Counted from the stretch's first letter, positions 23,540 through 33,343 are shown. The stretch is DNA of 64,000 nucleotides from Streptomyces sp. Root1304 (GCF_001426405.1 NZ_LMEP01000003.1:1-64000); one strand, 5' to 3'. Notes: generated by a model from the sequence alone, not told the origin. Translations and numbers: made by a program.

Positions 23540-25147
23540 TCAGCAGCGCCGCAGGTCCTCGGTGAGCGTCCCCTGGACGGTCGTCAGGCTCCGGTCGTAG
23601 CAGCCCGCCGAGCCGTACAGCCGGTAGCGCTCGGTGGTGGTGCCGACCGCGTGCCGCTGGTCGCGCGGTACGCCCGTGGTGTACGTCGCGTCTCCGGTGT
23701 ACGTGTCGTCGAGCCGCGACCAGGAGAGGCGTCGCCCGTCGCGTACGACGGTGGTGTCGGCGCGGTCCCCGAGGGTGAGGACCGTCCGCAGCCGGTCACC
23801 GGCGCCGATCGTCGTCTCGCCGTCCATCGTGTACGTCCGGTCGGTGCGGGTGACGGTCCGGCCGGAGGTGACGCTCTCCCGGTCGGTCCAGCGCGCGGTG
23901 AAGGCGTCCGGGTTCTCGTCCGGGCCCCAGCGGTGGACGGAGTCACCGGTGACGGTCCGGCTCACGGTGGTGTCGACCCGGCCGTGGGAGGTGTTCAGGT
24001 GACCGGCGACGGTGAGCCGGTGGCTCGCCTCCGTGTCGACGCGGTGCGGGGAACCCGCCGTGTAGACGGAGGAGTTGACCGGGGTGCTCTCCTCGTGGCG
24101 GTCCAGACCGCCGGTGACGACCTCGCTGCCCTCGTCCTGCCAGAGCAGCACGTTGGTCGGGGTGGACCAGCCGGCGAGGTCCGCCGGGACCCCGGCGACG
24201 GCGACCTCCACGCGGTGGGCCTTCCCGTCGTTGAGGAGGGCGGCGAAGGGGGTGAGGTCGTAGACGATCGGCTGGACGTCGAGGGCGCGCGGCGCGGGGG
24301 TGACGTACCAGAGGAAGGGGTTGGACCAGCCGCCGGTCCAGACCGTGGGGAAGGGGGCGGCGATGCCGGCGAGGCGTCCGTCGACGGAGACCCGGACCTC
24401 CCGGTGCGGTCCGTCGGTCGCCCGGCAGGAGTAGGGGGCGGCGTCGGGGACGGAGAGGTACCAGTACTCCTCGCAGCCGCCGCCGGAGCCGGTGGCGTAC
24501 ACCTCGGCGAGGACGCGTTCGGTGTTGCGCGGGGTGGTGAGGGTGGAGCCGGTGAGCGGGACCACCCGGTCGGGGGTGCCGGCGGCGGGCTTCACCCGGC
24601 CCTGGGCGGTGTGGAAGGTGAGCGTGACGCGGACGTCGATGACACCCGTGTAGGTCTCGTTCACGACATTGCCGATGAGCATCTCGACCGCCCCGGGGCG
24701 GCTGAGGGTGTCGCGGTAGCGGGTGACGTCCTTCTCGACGGACCAGGCGATGCCGTCGGGCGAGGGCTGGGGCGTGGAGGTGCGGAGGATCTCCACGCCG
24801 CCGACGGAGAGGTGGCCGAGCCGGTCGTACTGGCGGCCCTTCACCTTGCCTTCCAGACGCAGGACGACCTTGTTCCAGCGGGTGCCGCACTCCTTCGGCG
24901 GGGTGTAACTCCCCTGGTAGGGGGTGAAGTCGCGGAACTGGGCGGCGGCGAGGGTGACCTCGCAGCTGCGGGTTCCGGGAGTGTCGACGGGCGGGGCGGC
25001 GGTGACCGGGTCGTGCCAGTCGCTGGTGAACTCGGCGGGGGGCGTCGGGCCGTTCGGGCCCTCGGCGGCGGCCGGGTGCGCGGTGAGCAGGGCCCCGGCG
25101 GCCAGGACCAGGCCGCCGAACATGCTCATGATCTTGAGTGATCTCAT
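23540..25147 (-). CDS. secreted peptide-N-glycosidase A-like amidase (PNGase A family)
   Basis: A 535-residue exported protein of the peptide-N4-(N-acetyl-beta-glucosaminyl)asparagine amidase A family, which removes N-glycans from glycoproteins. A Sec signal peptide covers about residues 1-28 (LVLAAGALLTAHPAAA). The N-terminal part contains the family's conserved patches: CGTRWNKVVLRLEGKVKGRQ, DRLGHLSVGGVEILRTST, and WSVEKDVTRYRDTL. A middle segment has EEYWYLSVP. Several Cys suggest disulfides. The ATG at 25145-25147 is chosen because it places the signal peptide correctly; I see no good ribosome-binding site. Next to a GalNAcase-like gene it suggests use of eukaryotic glycoproteins, for example plant or fungal. 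Activity is inferred from family only. Confidence 0.85.
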   Translation of the reverse strand: MRSLKIMSMFGGLVLAAGALLTAHPAAAEGPNGPTPPAEFTSDWHDPVTAAPPVDTPGTRSCEVTLAAAQFRDFTPYQGSYTPPKECGTRWNKVVLRLEGKVKGRQYDRLGHLSVGGVEILRTSTPQPSPDGIAWSVEKDVTRYRDTLSRPGAVEMLIGNVVNETYTGVIDVRVTLTFHTAQGRVKPAAGTPDRVVPLTGSTLTTPRNTERVLAEVYATGSGGGCEEYWYLSVPDAAPYSCRATDGPHREVRVSVDGRLAGIAAPFPTVWTGGWSNPFLWYVTPAPRALDVQPIVYDLTPFAALLNDGKAHRVEVAVAGVPADLAGWSTPTNVLLWQDEGSEVVTGGLDRHEESTPVNSSVYTAGSPHRVDTEASHRLTVAGHLNTSHGRVDTTVSRTVTGDSVHRWGPDENPDAFTARWTDRESVTSGRTVTRTDRTYTMDGETTIGAGDRLRTVLTLGDRADTTVVRDGRRLSWSRLDDTYTGDATYTTGVPRDQRHAVGTTTERYRLYGSAGCYDRSLTTVQGTLTEDLRRC

Positions 25148-25340
25148 GGGGCGGAAGTGAAGCGCGGTCGTGCGGCGCGGTCCAGAGGACGATGAGCGGA
25201 CATGGCGCGATCTGTTCCCTCTTGGGGAAAATCGATTGCCGCTCCCCGGCGAGAAAGCGAACCTTGCACGGTTTCCACACCGCCGTCGCACACCCCCGGC
25301 GCGCGTTCCCCCAGACGAGACCCGGAGACCCTGGGACGCC

Positions 25341-27146
25341 ATGCAGATTCGAGATCTTCCCTATGCCGACCCAGGGGTCCCCGATGTCCGTTCGGGCACC
25401 CGGTTCCTCGTCTGGCTCGGCCGTCAGCAGCTCGGCGGGCAGGTGAAGTCCCTGCTCTGGGGGCTGCTGCACCATCTGGGCATCGCCGGGCTTCCGCTCG
25501 GCATCGGCATCGCCGTGCAGGCCGTCGTCGACCGCGACGGCGGACGGCTCGCGCTCGCCGGGGTGCTGCTCGTGGCCCTCGGGGCCGCGATCTCCGTCGG
25601 TGACGTGATGCTGCACCGCACGGCCGTCACCAACTGGATCACGGCCGCCGCCCGGGTGCAGCAGCTCCTCTCCCGCAAGACCGCCGAACTGGGCTCCGTG
25701 CTGACCCGGCGGGTCGCGGCGGGCGAGGTGGTGGCCGTCTCCACCGGCGACGTCGAGAAGATCGGGTGGTTCGTCGAGGCCCTCTCCCGCTTCGCCGCGG
25801 CCGCCGTCGTCCTGGTGGTCGTCTGCGTGGGCCTCGTCGTCTACCAGCCCGCCCTGGGGATCCTGGTCGCCGTCGGCCTCCCGGTCCTCGCGCTGGCCGT
25901 GCTGCCGCTGCTCCCCCGCGCGACCCGCCGGGCGGACCTCCAGCGCGAGAAGGCGGGCCGGGCCACCGAGCTGGCCTCCGACACCGTCGCCGGGCTCCGG
26001 GTGCTGCGCGGCATCGGCGGCGAGGAGCTGTTCCTCGGCCGCTACCGCGCCGCCTCCCAGGAGGTCCGAGAGGCGGCCGTGCACAGCGCCCGGATGTGGG
26101 CGCTGATCGCCGCCGTCCAGGTCGTGCTGCCGGGCCTGCTGATGATCGGCGTCGTGGCGTACGGGACCCGGCTCGCGCTCGACGGGCGGATCGGGGTCGG
26201 CGAGCTGGTCACGGTCTACAGCGCCGTGGCCCTCACCCATCACGCCCTGCGCAACTTCGAGGAGATCGCGATGGCGTACTCCTTCTCGCGGCCCTCCGCG
26301 AAGCGGGCCGCCCGGGTCCTCGCCCTCAGCCGCACCGGCACGACCACGGCCGGGGACGGGGAGCGGAAGGCGACCGGCGACCTGTACGACCCGCTGACCG
26401 GGCTGCGCGCCCCGGCCGGCCTCCTCACGGCCGTGGTCTGCGGCGACCCGGACGTGGCCGGAAGGCTCGCGGACCGGCTCGGCGGCCACCCCGCCGAACC
26501 GGACGCCGACCACACCTCGGTGCTCCTCGGCGGGGTGCCGCTCGACGAACTCCCGCTGGCGGACGCCCGTACCGTCGTCCTCGTCCAGGACAAGGACCCG
26601 GTGCTGCTCTCGGGCACCCTGCGCGAACTGCTCGACGTGCCCGCCTCGGGCGCCGTCCCCGCCGAGGCGGCGCTCACCGCCGCCCGATGCGAGGACGTCC
26701 TCGACGCACTCGCCCAGGCCTCCGTCGACACCGACGGGGACCCGATGCGCACCCGCATCACCGAACGCGGCCGGTCGCTCTCCGGCGGCCAGCGCCAGCG
26801 GCTGGCGCTCGCCCGCTCGCTGGTGGCCGACCCGGAGGTGCTCGTCCTGGACGAGCCCACCTCGGCGGTCGACGCGCACACCGAGGCCGCCGTCGCCACC
26901 GGCATCAGGGAGCTGCGCAGGACGAGGACCACGGTGGTCCTCGCCTCCTCGCCGCTGCTCCTGGACCGCGCCGACCGGGTCGTCCTGGTGCACGAGGGGC
27001 AGGCGGTCGCCGTCGGCACCCACCGCGCCCTGCTCGCCTCCGAGCCCCGCTACCGCGCCGTCGTCACCCGCGAGACCGAGGAGGAGCTCGCCACCGCGTC
27101 CCGCGGCGCGGGCGAACTCGAAGCACTGGAAGGGGAATCGGCATGA
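25341..27146 (+). CDS. heterodimeric ABC exporter subunit with degenerate ATP site
   Basis: A 601-residue half-transporter: a membrane domain with about six helices (30-300), then an ATPase domain. The ATPase domain is unusual. Where Walker A should be, the sequence reads AVVCGDPDVAGRLADRLGG, with no GxxGxGKS/T. The switch His is also replaced (VVLASSPLLL). In contrast the Q-loop (VVLVQDKDPVLL), signature LSGGQRQRLALARS and Walker B VLVLDEPTSAVD are intact. It therefore lends its signature to the partner's ATP but cannot bind ATP normally itself. Its stop overlaps the partner's start (ATGA at 27143). Cargo unknown. Confidence 0.92.
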   Translation: MQIRDLPYADPGVPDVRSGTRFLVWLGRQQLGGQVKSLLWGLLHHLGIAGLPLGIGIAVQAVVDRDGGRLALAGVLLVALGAAISVGDVMLHRTAVTNWITAAARVQQLLSRKTAELGSVLTRRVAAGEVVAVSTGDVEKIGWFVEALSRFAAAAVVLVVVCVGLVVYQPALGILVAVGLPVLALAVLPLLPRATRRADLQREKAGRATELASDTVAGLRVLRGIGGEELFLGRYRAASQEVREAAVHSARMWALIAAVQVVLPGLLMIGVVAYGTRLALDGRIGVGELVTVYSAVALTHHALRNFEEIAMAYSFSRPSAKRAARVLALSRTGTTTAGDGERKATGDLYDPLTGLRAPAGLLTAVVCGDPDVAGRLADRLGGHPAEPDADHTSVLLGGVPLDELPLADARTVVLVQDKDPVLLSGTLRELLDVPASGAVPAEAALTAARCEDVLDALAQASVDTDGDPMRTRITERGRSLSGGQRQRLALARSLVADPEVLVLDEPTSAVDAHTEAAVATGIRELRRTRTTVVLASSPLLLDRADRVVLVHEGQAVAVGTHRALLASEPRYRAVVTRETEEELATASRGAGELEALEGESA

Positions 27147-28924
27147 TCGGCCTGGCGCCTCCGGAGTACGACCCGGCGGCCCCGAAGACGGCGACGACGC
27201 TGCCCGTCGCCAGGACCGCCACCGTCCGCGGCTACGTCCGCGAGCTGCTGCGCCGGCACCGCCGGGCGTTCGCGCTGCTCATCGGGGTGAACGCGGTCGC
27301 CGTGATCGCCTCGATGGCCGGCCCGTACCTGCTGGGCTCGGTGGTGGACGGCCTCGCGGACGGGGCGCGTGACCTCCATCTGGAGCGCACGGTCGGACTG
27401 TTCGCGGTCGCCCTGCTCGTCCAGACCGTGTTCGTGCGCCTGGTCCGGCTGCGCGGCGCGATGCTCGGCGAGGAGATGCTCGCGGACCTCCGCGAGGACT
27501 TCCTCGTCCGCGCGGTCGGGCTGCCGCCGGGCGTGCTCGAACGGGCCGGGACGGGCGATCTGCTCTCCCGGATCACCACGGACGTCGACCGGCTCGCCAA
27601 CGCGATGCGCGAGGCCGTGCCGCAGCTGGCCATCGGCGTCGTCTGGGCGGGGCTGCTGCTCGGCGGCCTCGCGGTGACGGCCCCGCCGCTGGCACTGGCC
27701 GCGCTGCTCGCCGCGCCGCTGCTGATCGTGGGCGCCCGGTGGTACTTCAAGCGGGCGCCGTCCGCCTACCGCGCGGAGTCCGCGGGGTACGCGGCGGTGG
27801 CCGCCGCCCTCGCCGAGACGGTCGACGCGGGCCGCACGGTCGAGAGCCACCGCCTCGGCGCCCGCCGGATCGCGCTGTCGGAGCGCCGGATCTCCGAATG
27901 GGTGGCGTGGGAGAGGTACACGCTCTTCCTGCGCTCGGTGCTCTTCCCCGTCGTCAACCTCACCCATACGACGGTGCTGTGCGCGGTGGTGCTGCTCGGC
28001 GGGGTGTTCGTGCTCCAGGGCTGGATCGACGTGGGGCAGCTGACCACGGGCGCGCTGCTCTCGCAGATGCTGGTGGAGCCGATCGGGATCGTGCTGCGCT
28101 GGTACGACGAGCTCCAGGTCGCCCAGGTGTCGCTGGCCCGGCTGGTCGGCGTCCGGGACATCGAGCCGGAGGCGGGCGACGCGGAGGTGCGGCCGGAGGG
28201 CCGGGCGGTCCGCGCGGACGAGGTCCGGTTCGGCTACCGCGAGGGCGCCGACGTGCTGCACGAGGTGTCCCTGACGGTCGCGCCGGGCACCAGGATCGCC
28301 CTGGTCGGCCCGTCCGGCGCGGGCAAGTCCACGCTCGGCCGGCTGCTCGCCGGGATCTACGCCCCGAGGACGGGCTCGGTCACCCTCGGCGCCGCCGAAC
28401 TGGCCCGGATGCCCGCCGAGCGGGTCCGCGAGCACGTGGCCCTGGTCAACCAGGAGCACCACGTCTTCGTGGGCACGCTCCGCGACAACCTCCTCCTGGC
28501 CAGGGCCGGCGCCACCGACACCGATCTGTGGGCCGCGCTCACCGCGGTGGACGCGGAGGTCTGGGCCCGGGGCCTCGACGAGGGCCTGGACACCGAGGTC
28601 GGCTCGGGCGGCCGGTCGCTGACCCCGGCGCAGGCCCAGCAGATCGCGCTGGCCCGGCTGGTCCTGGCGGACCCGCACACCCTGGTCCTCGACGAGGCGA
28701 CCTCGCTGCTCGACCCGCGCGCGGCCCGGCACCTGGAGCGCTCGCTGGGCCGGGTCCTGGACGGGCGCACGGTCGTGGCCATCGCGCACCGGCTGCACAC
28801 CGCGCACGACGCCGATCTGATCGCGGTGGTCGAGGCGGGCCGGATCAGCGAGCTGGGCACCCACCACGAGCTGGTCGCGGCGGACGGGGCGTACGCGGCG
28901 CTGTGGCGGTCCTGGCACGGCTGA
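27143..28924 (+). CDS. heterodimeric ABC exporter subunit with active Walker A
   Basis: A 593-residue half-transporter, partner of the gene at 25341. Membrane helices span about 40-320. The ATPase domain has Walker A GPSGAGKST, Walker B TLVLDEATSLLD and switch His in IAHRLHTAHDAD, but its signature is altered to LTPAQAQQ instead of LSGGQ. Combined with the partner this gives one canonical ATP site (this Walker A/B with the partner's LSGGQ) and one dead site, the known asymmetry of heterodimeric exporters such as TM287/288, here taken to an extreme. It starts within the partner's stop codon. Export of a small molecule or peptide is likely. Confidence 0.92.
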   Translation: MIGLAPPEYDPAAPKTATTLPVARTATVRGYVRELLRRHRRAFALLIGVNAVAVIASMAGPYLLGSVVDGLADGARDLHLERTVGLFAVALLVQTVFVRLVRLRGAMLGEEMLADLREDFLVRAVGLPPGVLERAGTGDLLSRITTDVDRLANAMREAVPQLAIGVVWAGLLLGGLAVTAPPLALAALLAAPLLIVGARWYFKRAPSAYRAESAGYAAVAAALAETVDAGRTVESHRLGARRIALSERRISEWVAWERYTLFLRSVLFPVVNLTHTTVLCAVVLLGGVFVLQGWIDVGQLTTGALLSQMLVEPIGIVLRWYDELQVAQVSLARLVGVRDIEPEAGDAEVRPEGRAVRADEVRFGYREGADVLHEVSLTVAPGTRIALVGPSGAGKSTLGRLLAGIYAPRTGSVTLGAAELARMPAERVREHVALVNQEHHVFVGTLRDNLLLARAGATDTDLWAALTAVDAEVWARGLDEGLDTEVGSGGRSLTPAQAQQIALARLVLADPHTLVLDEATSLLDPRAARHLERSLGRVLDGRTVVAIAHRLHTAHDADLIAVVEAGRISELGTHHELVAADGAYAALWRSWHG

Positions 28925-28964
28925 CGTACGGGGGCGTACGAGGCCCCGCGAGGGCGTACGAGGA

Positions 28965-28998
28965 GGGGGCCCGCACCGGATGTCCGGCGCGGGCCCCC
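28965..28998. terminator. bidirectional stem-loop terminator
   Basis: Outer arms GGGGGCCCGC (28965-28974) and GCGGGCCCCC (28989-28998) plus inner CCGGA/TCCGG pairs form one long stem. It lies between the convergent ABC exporter and YdjM-like genes. Confidence 0.85.
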
Positions 28999-29014
28999 CT
29001 CTGTGTCGGACAGG

Positions 29015-29806
29015 CTAGAAGACCCCGAGCGCCGAGGCCCCGCCCACCCCGCCGAGGAGCATGAACACGGGCATCAGGACCTTCAGCTCGACCCAACTGC
29101 CGGCCCGGAAGCGCATGCCCTTCGGCGGGCCGATCGGGTACCAGCGCTTGCGGCCGACCGGGATGGGCCACAGGATCGGGCAGCCGGAGACCGTCAGGGC
29201 GTCGCCGATGTCGTGCACGAGGGCGCCGAGCACGATCGGGAGGCCCAGCCACAGGTATTCCTGGCCGGGTCCCGTGAAGAACCAGTCGGAGCCGTTGCCG
29301 GGCTTGTCGAGGACGCCCGCGAGGATCCAGGCGCTGGTGGCGCCGAGCAGCCAGACCAGCACGTCGCTGGACATCCTCGCGGCCCGCCACAGCAGGCCTT
29401 CCACGGCCAGGACCAGGTGGACGAAGAGGATCGCGAGGACCGCCCAGCGCCCGCCGGTGACGGCCGCGACGGAGGCGCCGCCGCCGATCAGGACCGCCCA
29501 GAGCCAGGTGTGGGTGAGGGTCCGGTGGCCGCCGGACCTGCGGGGATCGGCCGAGGAGCGGGTCGCCTTGTAGACGGCGTACGACAGCTTGTCGACGATC
29601 TCGCAGAGGCCCTTGGAGACCGGCCCGAAGGCGCGCGAGATGGTCGCCGACTTGTGGTCCAGGTCCGGGGCGAGGGCGGCGCCCGCGCAGATGAGCGCGC
29701 CGACGACGAGAACCGGCCAGGGCATCGGGTGGTCGAAGGCGGCCGCGGCCGCTCCGACACCCAGCCAGGCCGCCGCTCCGGACAGCGAATGCGCCGGTCC
29801 CATCAT
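29015..29806 (-). CDS. YdjM-like membrane-bound metal-dependent hydrolase
   Basis: A 263-residue integral membrane protein with about six hydrophobic segments and the metal-ligand pattern of the YdjM/LexA-binding inner-membrane family: HSLSGAAAWL at residue 6, APDLDHKSATIS near 47, GGHRTLTHTWLW near 93, and HDIGDALT near 199. These His/Asp clusters resemble phospholipase C/D-type zinc hydrolases, though the substrate of the family is not established. The start is the second Met or the first at 29806. It is divergent from the helicase gene. Confidence 0.82.
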   Translation of the reverse strand: MMGPAHSLSGAAAWLGVGAAAAAFDHPMPWPVLVVGALICAGAALAPDLDHKSATISRAFGPVSKGLCEIVDKLSYAVYKATRSSADPRRSGGHRTLTHTWLWAVLIGGGASVAAVTGGRWAVLAILFVHLVLAVEGLLWRAARMSSDVLVWLLGATSAWILAGVLDKPGNGSDWFFTGPGQEYLWLGLPIVLGALVHDIGDALTVSGCPILWPIPVGRKRWYPIGPPKGMRFRAGSWVELKVLMPVFMLLGGVGGASALGVF

Positions 29807-29936
29807 GGTTGGCCCGCCCCGTTTCTCCCGTGCCGGCGCTCAGTTGACGACCGGTCGACGGACGAGCCTATCGTTCGTGATCTTCGATCCGGTGGCCGGT
29901 TCCCTCATCCGAGCGGAATGCGGGCAAGATGGGGGC

Positions 29937-32450
29937 GTGACCCTTATCGATCAGCTGCCGCCGACCGCCGACCCCGACGCCCTCTTCGAGGCCTTCTCCT
30001 CCTGGGCCGAGGACCGGGGCATCACGCTCTACCCGGCCCAGGAAGAGGCGCTGATCGAGGTCGTCTCCGGGGCCAACGTGATCCTTTCCACGCCCACCGG
30101 ATCGGGAAAGTCGCTGGTCGCGGCGGGTGCGCACTTCACCGCGCTCGCGAATGACCAGGTGACCTTCTACACCGCGCCGATCAAGGCGCTGGTGTCGGAG
30201 AAGTTCTTCGACCTGTGCAAGCTCTTCGGCACCGAGAACGTCGGGATGCTGACCGGCGACGCCTCCGTGAACGCGGACGCCCCGGTGATCTGCTGCACGG
30301 CGGAGGTGCTGGCCTCCATCGCGCTGCGGGACGGCAAGTACGCCGACATCGGCCAGGTCGTCATGGACGAGTTCCACTTCTACGCCGAGCAGGACCGCGG
30401 CTGGGCGTGGCAGATCCCGATCCTGGAACTCCCCCAGGCACAGTTCATCCTCATGTCGGCGACGCTCGGCGACGTGTCGATGTTCGAGAAGGACCTGACC
30501 CGGCGCACGGGCAAGCCGACCTCGGTCGTCCGCTCGGCGACCCGGCCGGTGCCCCTCTCGTACGAGTACGAGCTGACGCCGATCACGGAGACGCTGACCG
30601 AGCTCCTGGAGACCAAGCAGGCGCCGGTCTACATCGTGCACTTCACGCAGGCGCAGGCGGTCGAGCGCGCACAGTCGCTGATGAGCATCAACATGTGCAC
30701 GCGCGAGGAGAAGGACAAGATCGCCGAGCTGATCGGCAACTTCCGCTTCACCACCAAGTTCGGGCAGAACCTCTCGCGTTACGTCCGCCACGGCATCGGC
30801 GTGCACCACGCGGGCATGCTGCCGAAGTACCGGCGGCTCGTCGAGAAGCTGGCGCAGGCGGGCCTGCTGAAGGTGATCTGCGGGACGGACACGCTCGGCG
30901 TCGGCGTGAACGTGCCGATCCGCACGGTGCTCTTCACCGCCCTGACGAAGTACGACGGCAACCGGGTGCGCACCCTGCGGGCCCGTGAGTTCCACCAGAT
31001 CGCGGGCCGGGCGGGCCGGGCGGGCTTCGACACCGCCGGCTACGTCGTGGCGCAGGCCCCCGAGCACGTCATCGAGAACGAGAAGGCGCTCGCCAAGGCC
31101 GGCGACGACCCGAAGAAGCGCCGCAAGGTGGTCCGCAAGAAGGCCCCCGAGGGCTTCGTCGCCTGGAGCGACACCACCTTCGAGAAGCTGATCGCCGCCG
31201 AGCCCGAGCCGCTGACCTCCCGCTTCAAGGTCACCAACATCATGCTGCTCTCGGTGATCGCGCGGCCGGGCAACGCCTTCGAGGCGATGCGCAAGCTCCT
31301 GGAGGACAACCACGAGCCGCGCAAGGCCCAGCTGCGGCACATCCGCCGGGCCATCGCGATCTACCGCTCGCTGCTCGACGGCGGTGTGGTGGAGCAGCTG
31401 GACACCCCGGACGCCGAGGGCCGCACGATCCGGCTGACGGTCGACCTCCAGCAGGACTTCGCGCTGAACCAGCCGCTGTCGACGTTCGCGCTGGCCGCCT
31501 TCGACCTGCTGGACCCGGAGTCCCCCTCGTACGCCCTGGACATGGTGTCCGTGGTCGAGTCGACGCTCGACGACCCGCGCCAGATCCTCGCCGCGATGCA
31601 GAACAAGGCGCGCGGCGAGGCCGTCGGGCAGATGAAGGCGGACGGCGTCGAGTACGAGGAGCGGATGGAGCGGCTCCAGGACATCTCGTACCCGAAGCCG
31701 CTGGAGGAGCTGCTCTGGCACGCCTACAACGTCTACCGGAAGTCGCACCCGTGGGTCGGTGACCACCCGGTGTCGCCGAAGTCGATCATCCGCGACATGT
31801 ACGAACGGGCTCTGACCTTCACCGAGTTCACCTCCTGGTACGAACTCTCGCGGACCGAGGGCATCGTCCTGCGGTACCTCGCGAGCGCGTACAAGGCGCT
31901 CGACCACACCATCCCCGACGACCTGAAGACCGAGGACCTGGAGGACCTGATCGCCTGGCTGGGCGAGATGGTGCGCCAGGTGGACTCCTCGCTGCTCGAC
32001 GAGTGGGAGCAGCTGGCCAACCCGGAGGTGCAGACCGCCGAGGAGGCCCAGGAGAAGGCCGACCAGGTCAAGCCGGTGACGGCCAACGCCCGCGCCTTCC
32101 GGGTCCTGGTGCGCAACGCGATGTTCCGCCGGGTGGAGCTGGCCGCGCTCGACAACCTGTCCGCGCTGGGCGAGCTGGACGGCGAGGCCGGCTGGGACGC
32201 CGACGCGTGGGGCGAGGCGATGGACGCGTACTGGGACGAGTACGACGACCTCGGTACGGGGCCGGACGCGCGCGGCCCGAAGCTGCTGAACATCGAGGAG
32301 GACGCGGCGCACGGGCTGTGGCGCGTCCGGCAGACCTTCGCCGACCCGAACGGCGACCATGACTGGGGCATCAGCGCGGAGGTGGATCTGGCGGCCTCCG
32401 ACGAGGAGGGCCGCGCGGTCCTCCGCGTGACGGCCGTCGGACAGCTGTAG
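29937..32450 (+). CDS. helY: DEAD/DEAH-box RNA helicase, Ski2-like (HelY type)
   Basis: An 837-residue superfamily 2 helicase. Motif I is TPTGSGKS (52-59), motif II D144-E-F-H in VVMDEFHFY, motif III LMSATLGD, motif VI HQIAGRAGRAGFD. The C-terminal half has a winged-helix and helical region plus a long unique extension, as in mycobacterial HelY. Bacterial Ski2-like proteins are thought to unwind or remodel RNA, with roles in rRNA processing or decay inferred. The start is GTG 29937; the longer frame upstream lacks family similarity. The thioesterase tesB starts 13 nt after its stop, so they are co-transcribed. Confidence 0.92.
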   Translation: MTLIDQLPPTADPDALFEAFSSWAEDRGITLYPAQEEALIEVVSGANVILSTPTGSGKSLVAAGAHFTALANDQVTFYTAPIKALVSEKFFDLCKLFGTENVGMLTGDASVNADAPVICCTAEVLASIALRDGKYADIGQVVMDEFHFYAEQDRGWAWQIPILELPQAQFILMSATLGDVSMFEKDLTRRTGKPTSVVRSATRPVPLSYEYELTPITETLTELLETKQAPVYIVHFTQAQAVERAQSLMSINMCTREEKDKIAELIGNFRFTTKFGQNLSRYVRHGIGVHHAGMLPKYRRLVEKLAQAGLLKVICGTDTLGVGVNVPIRTVLFTALTKYDGNRVRTLRAREFHQIAGRAGRAGFDTAGYVVAQAPEHVIENEKALAKAGDDPKKRRKVVRKKAPEGFVAWSDTTFEKLIAAEPEPLTSRFKVTNIMLLSVIARPGNAFEAMRKLLEDNHEPRKAQLRHIRRAIAIYRSLLDGGVVEQLDTPDAEGRTIRLTVDLQQDFALNQPLSTFALAAFDLLDPESPSYALDMVSVVESTLDDPRQILAAMQNKARGEAVGQMKADGVEYEERMERLQDISYPKPLEELLWHAYNVYRKSHPWVGDHPVSPKSIIRDMYERALTFTEFTSWYELSRTEGIVLRYLASAYKALDHTIPDDLKTEDLEDLIAWLGEMVRQVDSSLLDEWEQLANPEVQTAEEAQEKADQVKPVTANARAFRVLVRNAMFRRVELAALDNLSALGELDGEAGWDADAWGEAMDAYWDEYDDLGTGPDARGPKLLNIEEDAAHGLWRVRQTFADPNGDHDWGISAEVDLAASDEEGRAVLRVTAVGQL

Positions 32451-32463
32451 AGGAGTACGCGTC

Positions 32464-33327
32464 GTGACCAATCCCGCCGAGAGCCTGGTCGCCCTGCTCG
32501 ACCTGGAGCGGATCGAGGTCGACATCTTCCGCGGGCGCAGCCCGCAGGAGTCGCTGCAGAGGGTCTTCGGCGGGCAGGTCGCCGGGCAGGCCCTGGTGGC
32601 GGCCGGCCGCACCACGGACGGCGACCGGCCGGTGCACTCGCTGCACGCCTATTTCCTGCGGCCGGGGCGGCCGGGGGTGCCGATCGTGTACCAGGTGGAG
32701 CGGGTGCGGGACGGGCGCTCGTTCACGACCCGCCGGGTCACGGCCGTGCAGGAGGGCCGGACGATCTTCAACCTGACGGCCTCCTTCCACCTGCCGGAGG
32801 AGGGTGCCTTCGAGCACCAGCTGCCGCCGCGGCACATGACGGAACCGGAGAGCCTGCCGAGGCTCGCGGACGAGATCCGCGACCACCTGGGCGCGCTGCC
32901 GGAGGCGCTGGAGCGGATGGCCCGCCGGCAGCCCTTCGACATCAGGTACGTGGAGCGGCTGCGCTGGAGCAAGGACGAGGTCGGGGGCGCGGACCCGCGC
33001 TCGGCGGTGTGGATGCGGGCCGTGGGGCCGCTGGGCGACGACCCGCTGGTCCACACCTGCGCCCTGACGTACGCCTCGGACATGACGCTGCTCGACGCGG
33101 TCCGCATCCCCGTCGAGCCGCTGTGGGGCCCGCGTGGTTTCGACATGGCGTCGCTGGACCACGCGATGTGGTTCCACCGGCCGTTCCGGGCCGACGAGTG
33201 GTTCCTCTACGACCAGGAGTCCCCGATCGCCACGGGCGGCCGGGGACTCGCGCGGGGCCGGATCTACGACCGTGAGGGCCGGCTGCTCGTGTCGGTGGTC
33301 CAGGAGGGCCTGTTCCGCAAGCTGTGA
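32464..33327 (+). CDS. tesB: acyl-CoA thioesterase II
   Basis: A 287-residue double hot-dog thioesterase hydrolysing medium- to long-chain acyl-CoA to free fatty acid and CoA. TesB family blocks are present: FGGQVAGQALVAAGRT, VHSLHAYFLRPG, RDGRSFTTRRVTAVQ, and in the second hot-dog SLDHAMWFHRPF with the catalytic Asp, ending VVQEGLFR. Length is standard. The start is GTG 32464 with GAGGAG upstream. It follows helY closely, which fits operon membership rather than a shared function. Confidence 0.94.
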   Translation: MTNPAESLVALLDLERIEVDIFRGRSPQESLQRVFGGQVAGQALVAAGRTTDGDRPVHSLHAYFLRPGRPGVPIVYQVERVRDGRSFTTRRVTAVQEGRTIFNLTASFHLPEEGAFEHQLPPRHMTEPESLPRLADEIRDHLGALPEALERMARRQPFDIRYVERLRWSKDEVGGADPRSAVWMRAVGPLGDDPLVHTCALTYASDMTLLDAVRIPVEPLWGPRGFDMASLDHAMWFHRPFRADEWFLYDQESPIATGGRGLARGRIYDREGRLLVSVVQEGLFRKL

Positions 33328-33343
33328 GCGGCGCCGGGGGCGG

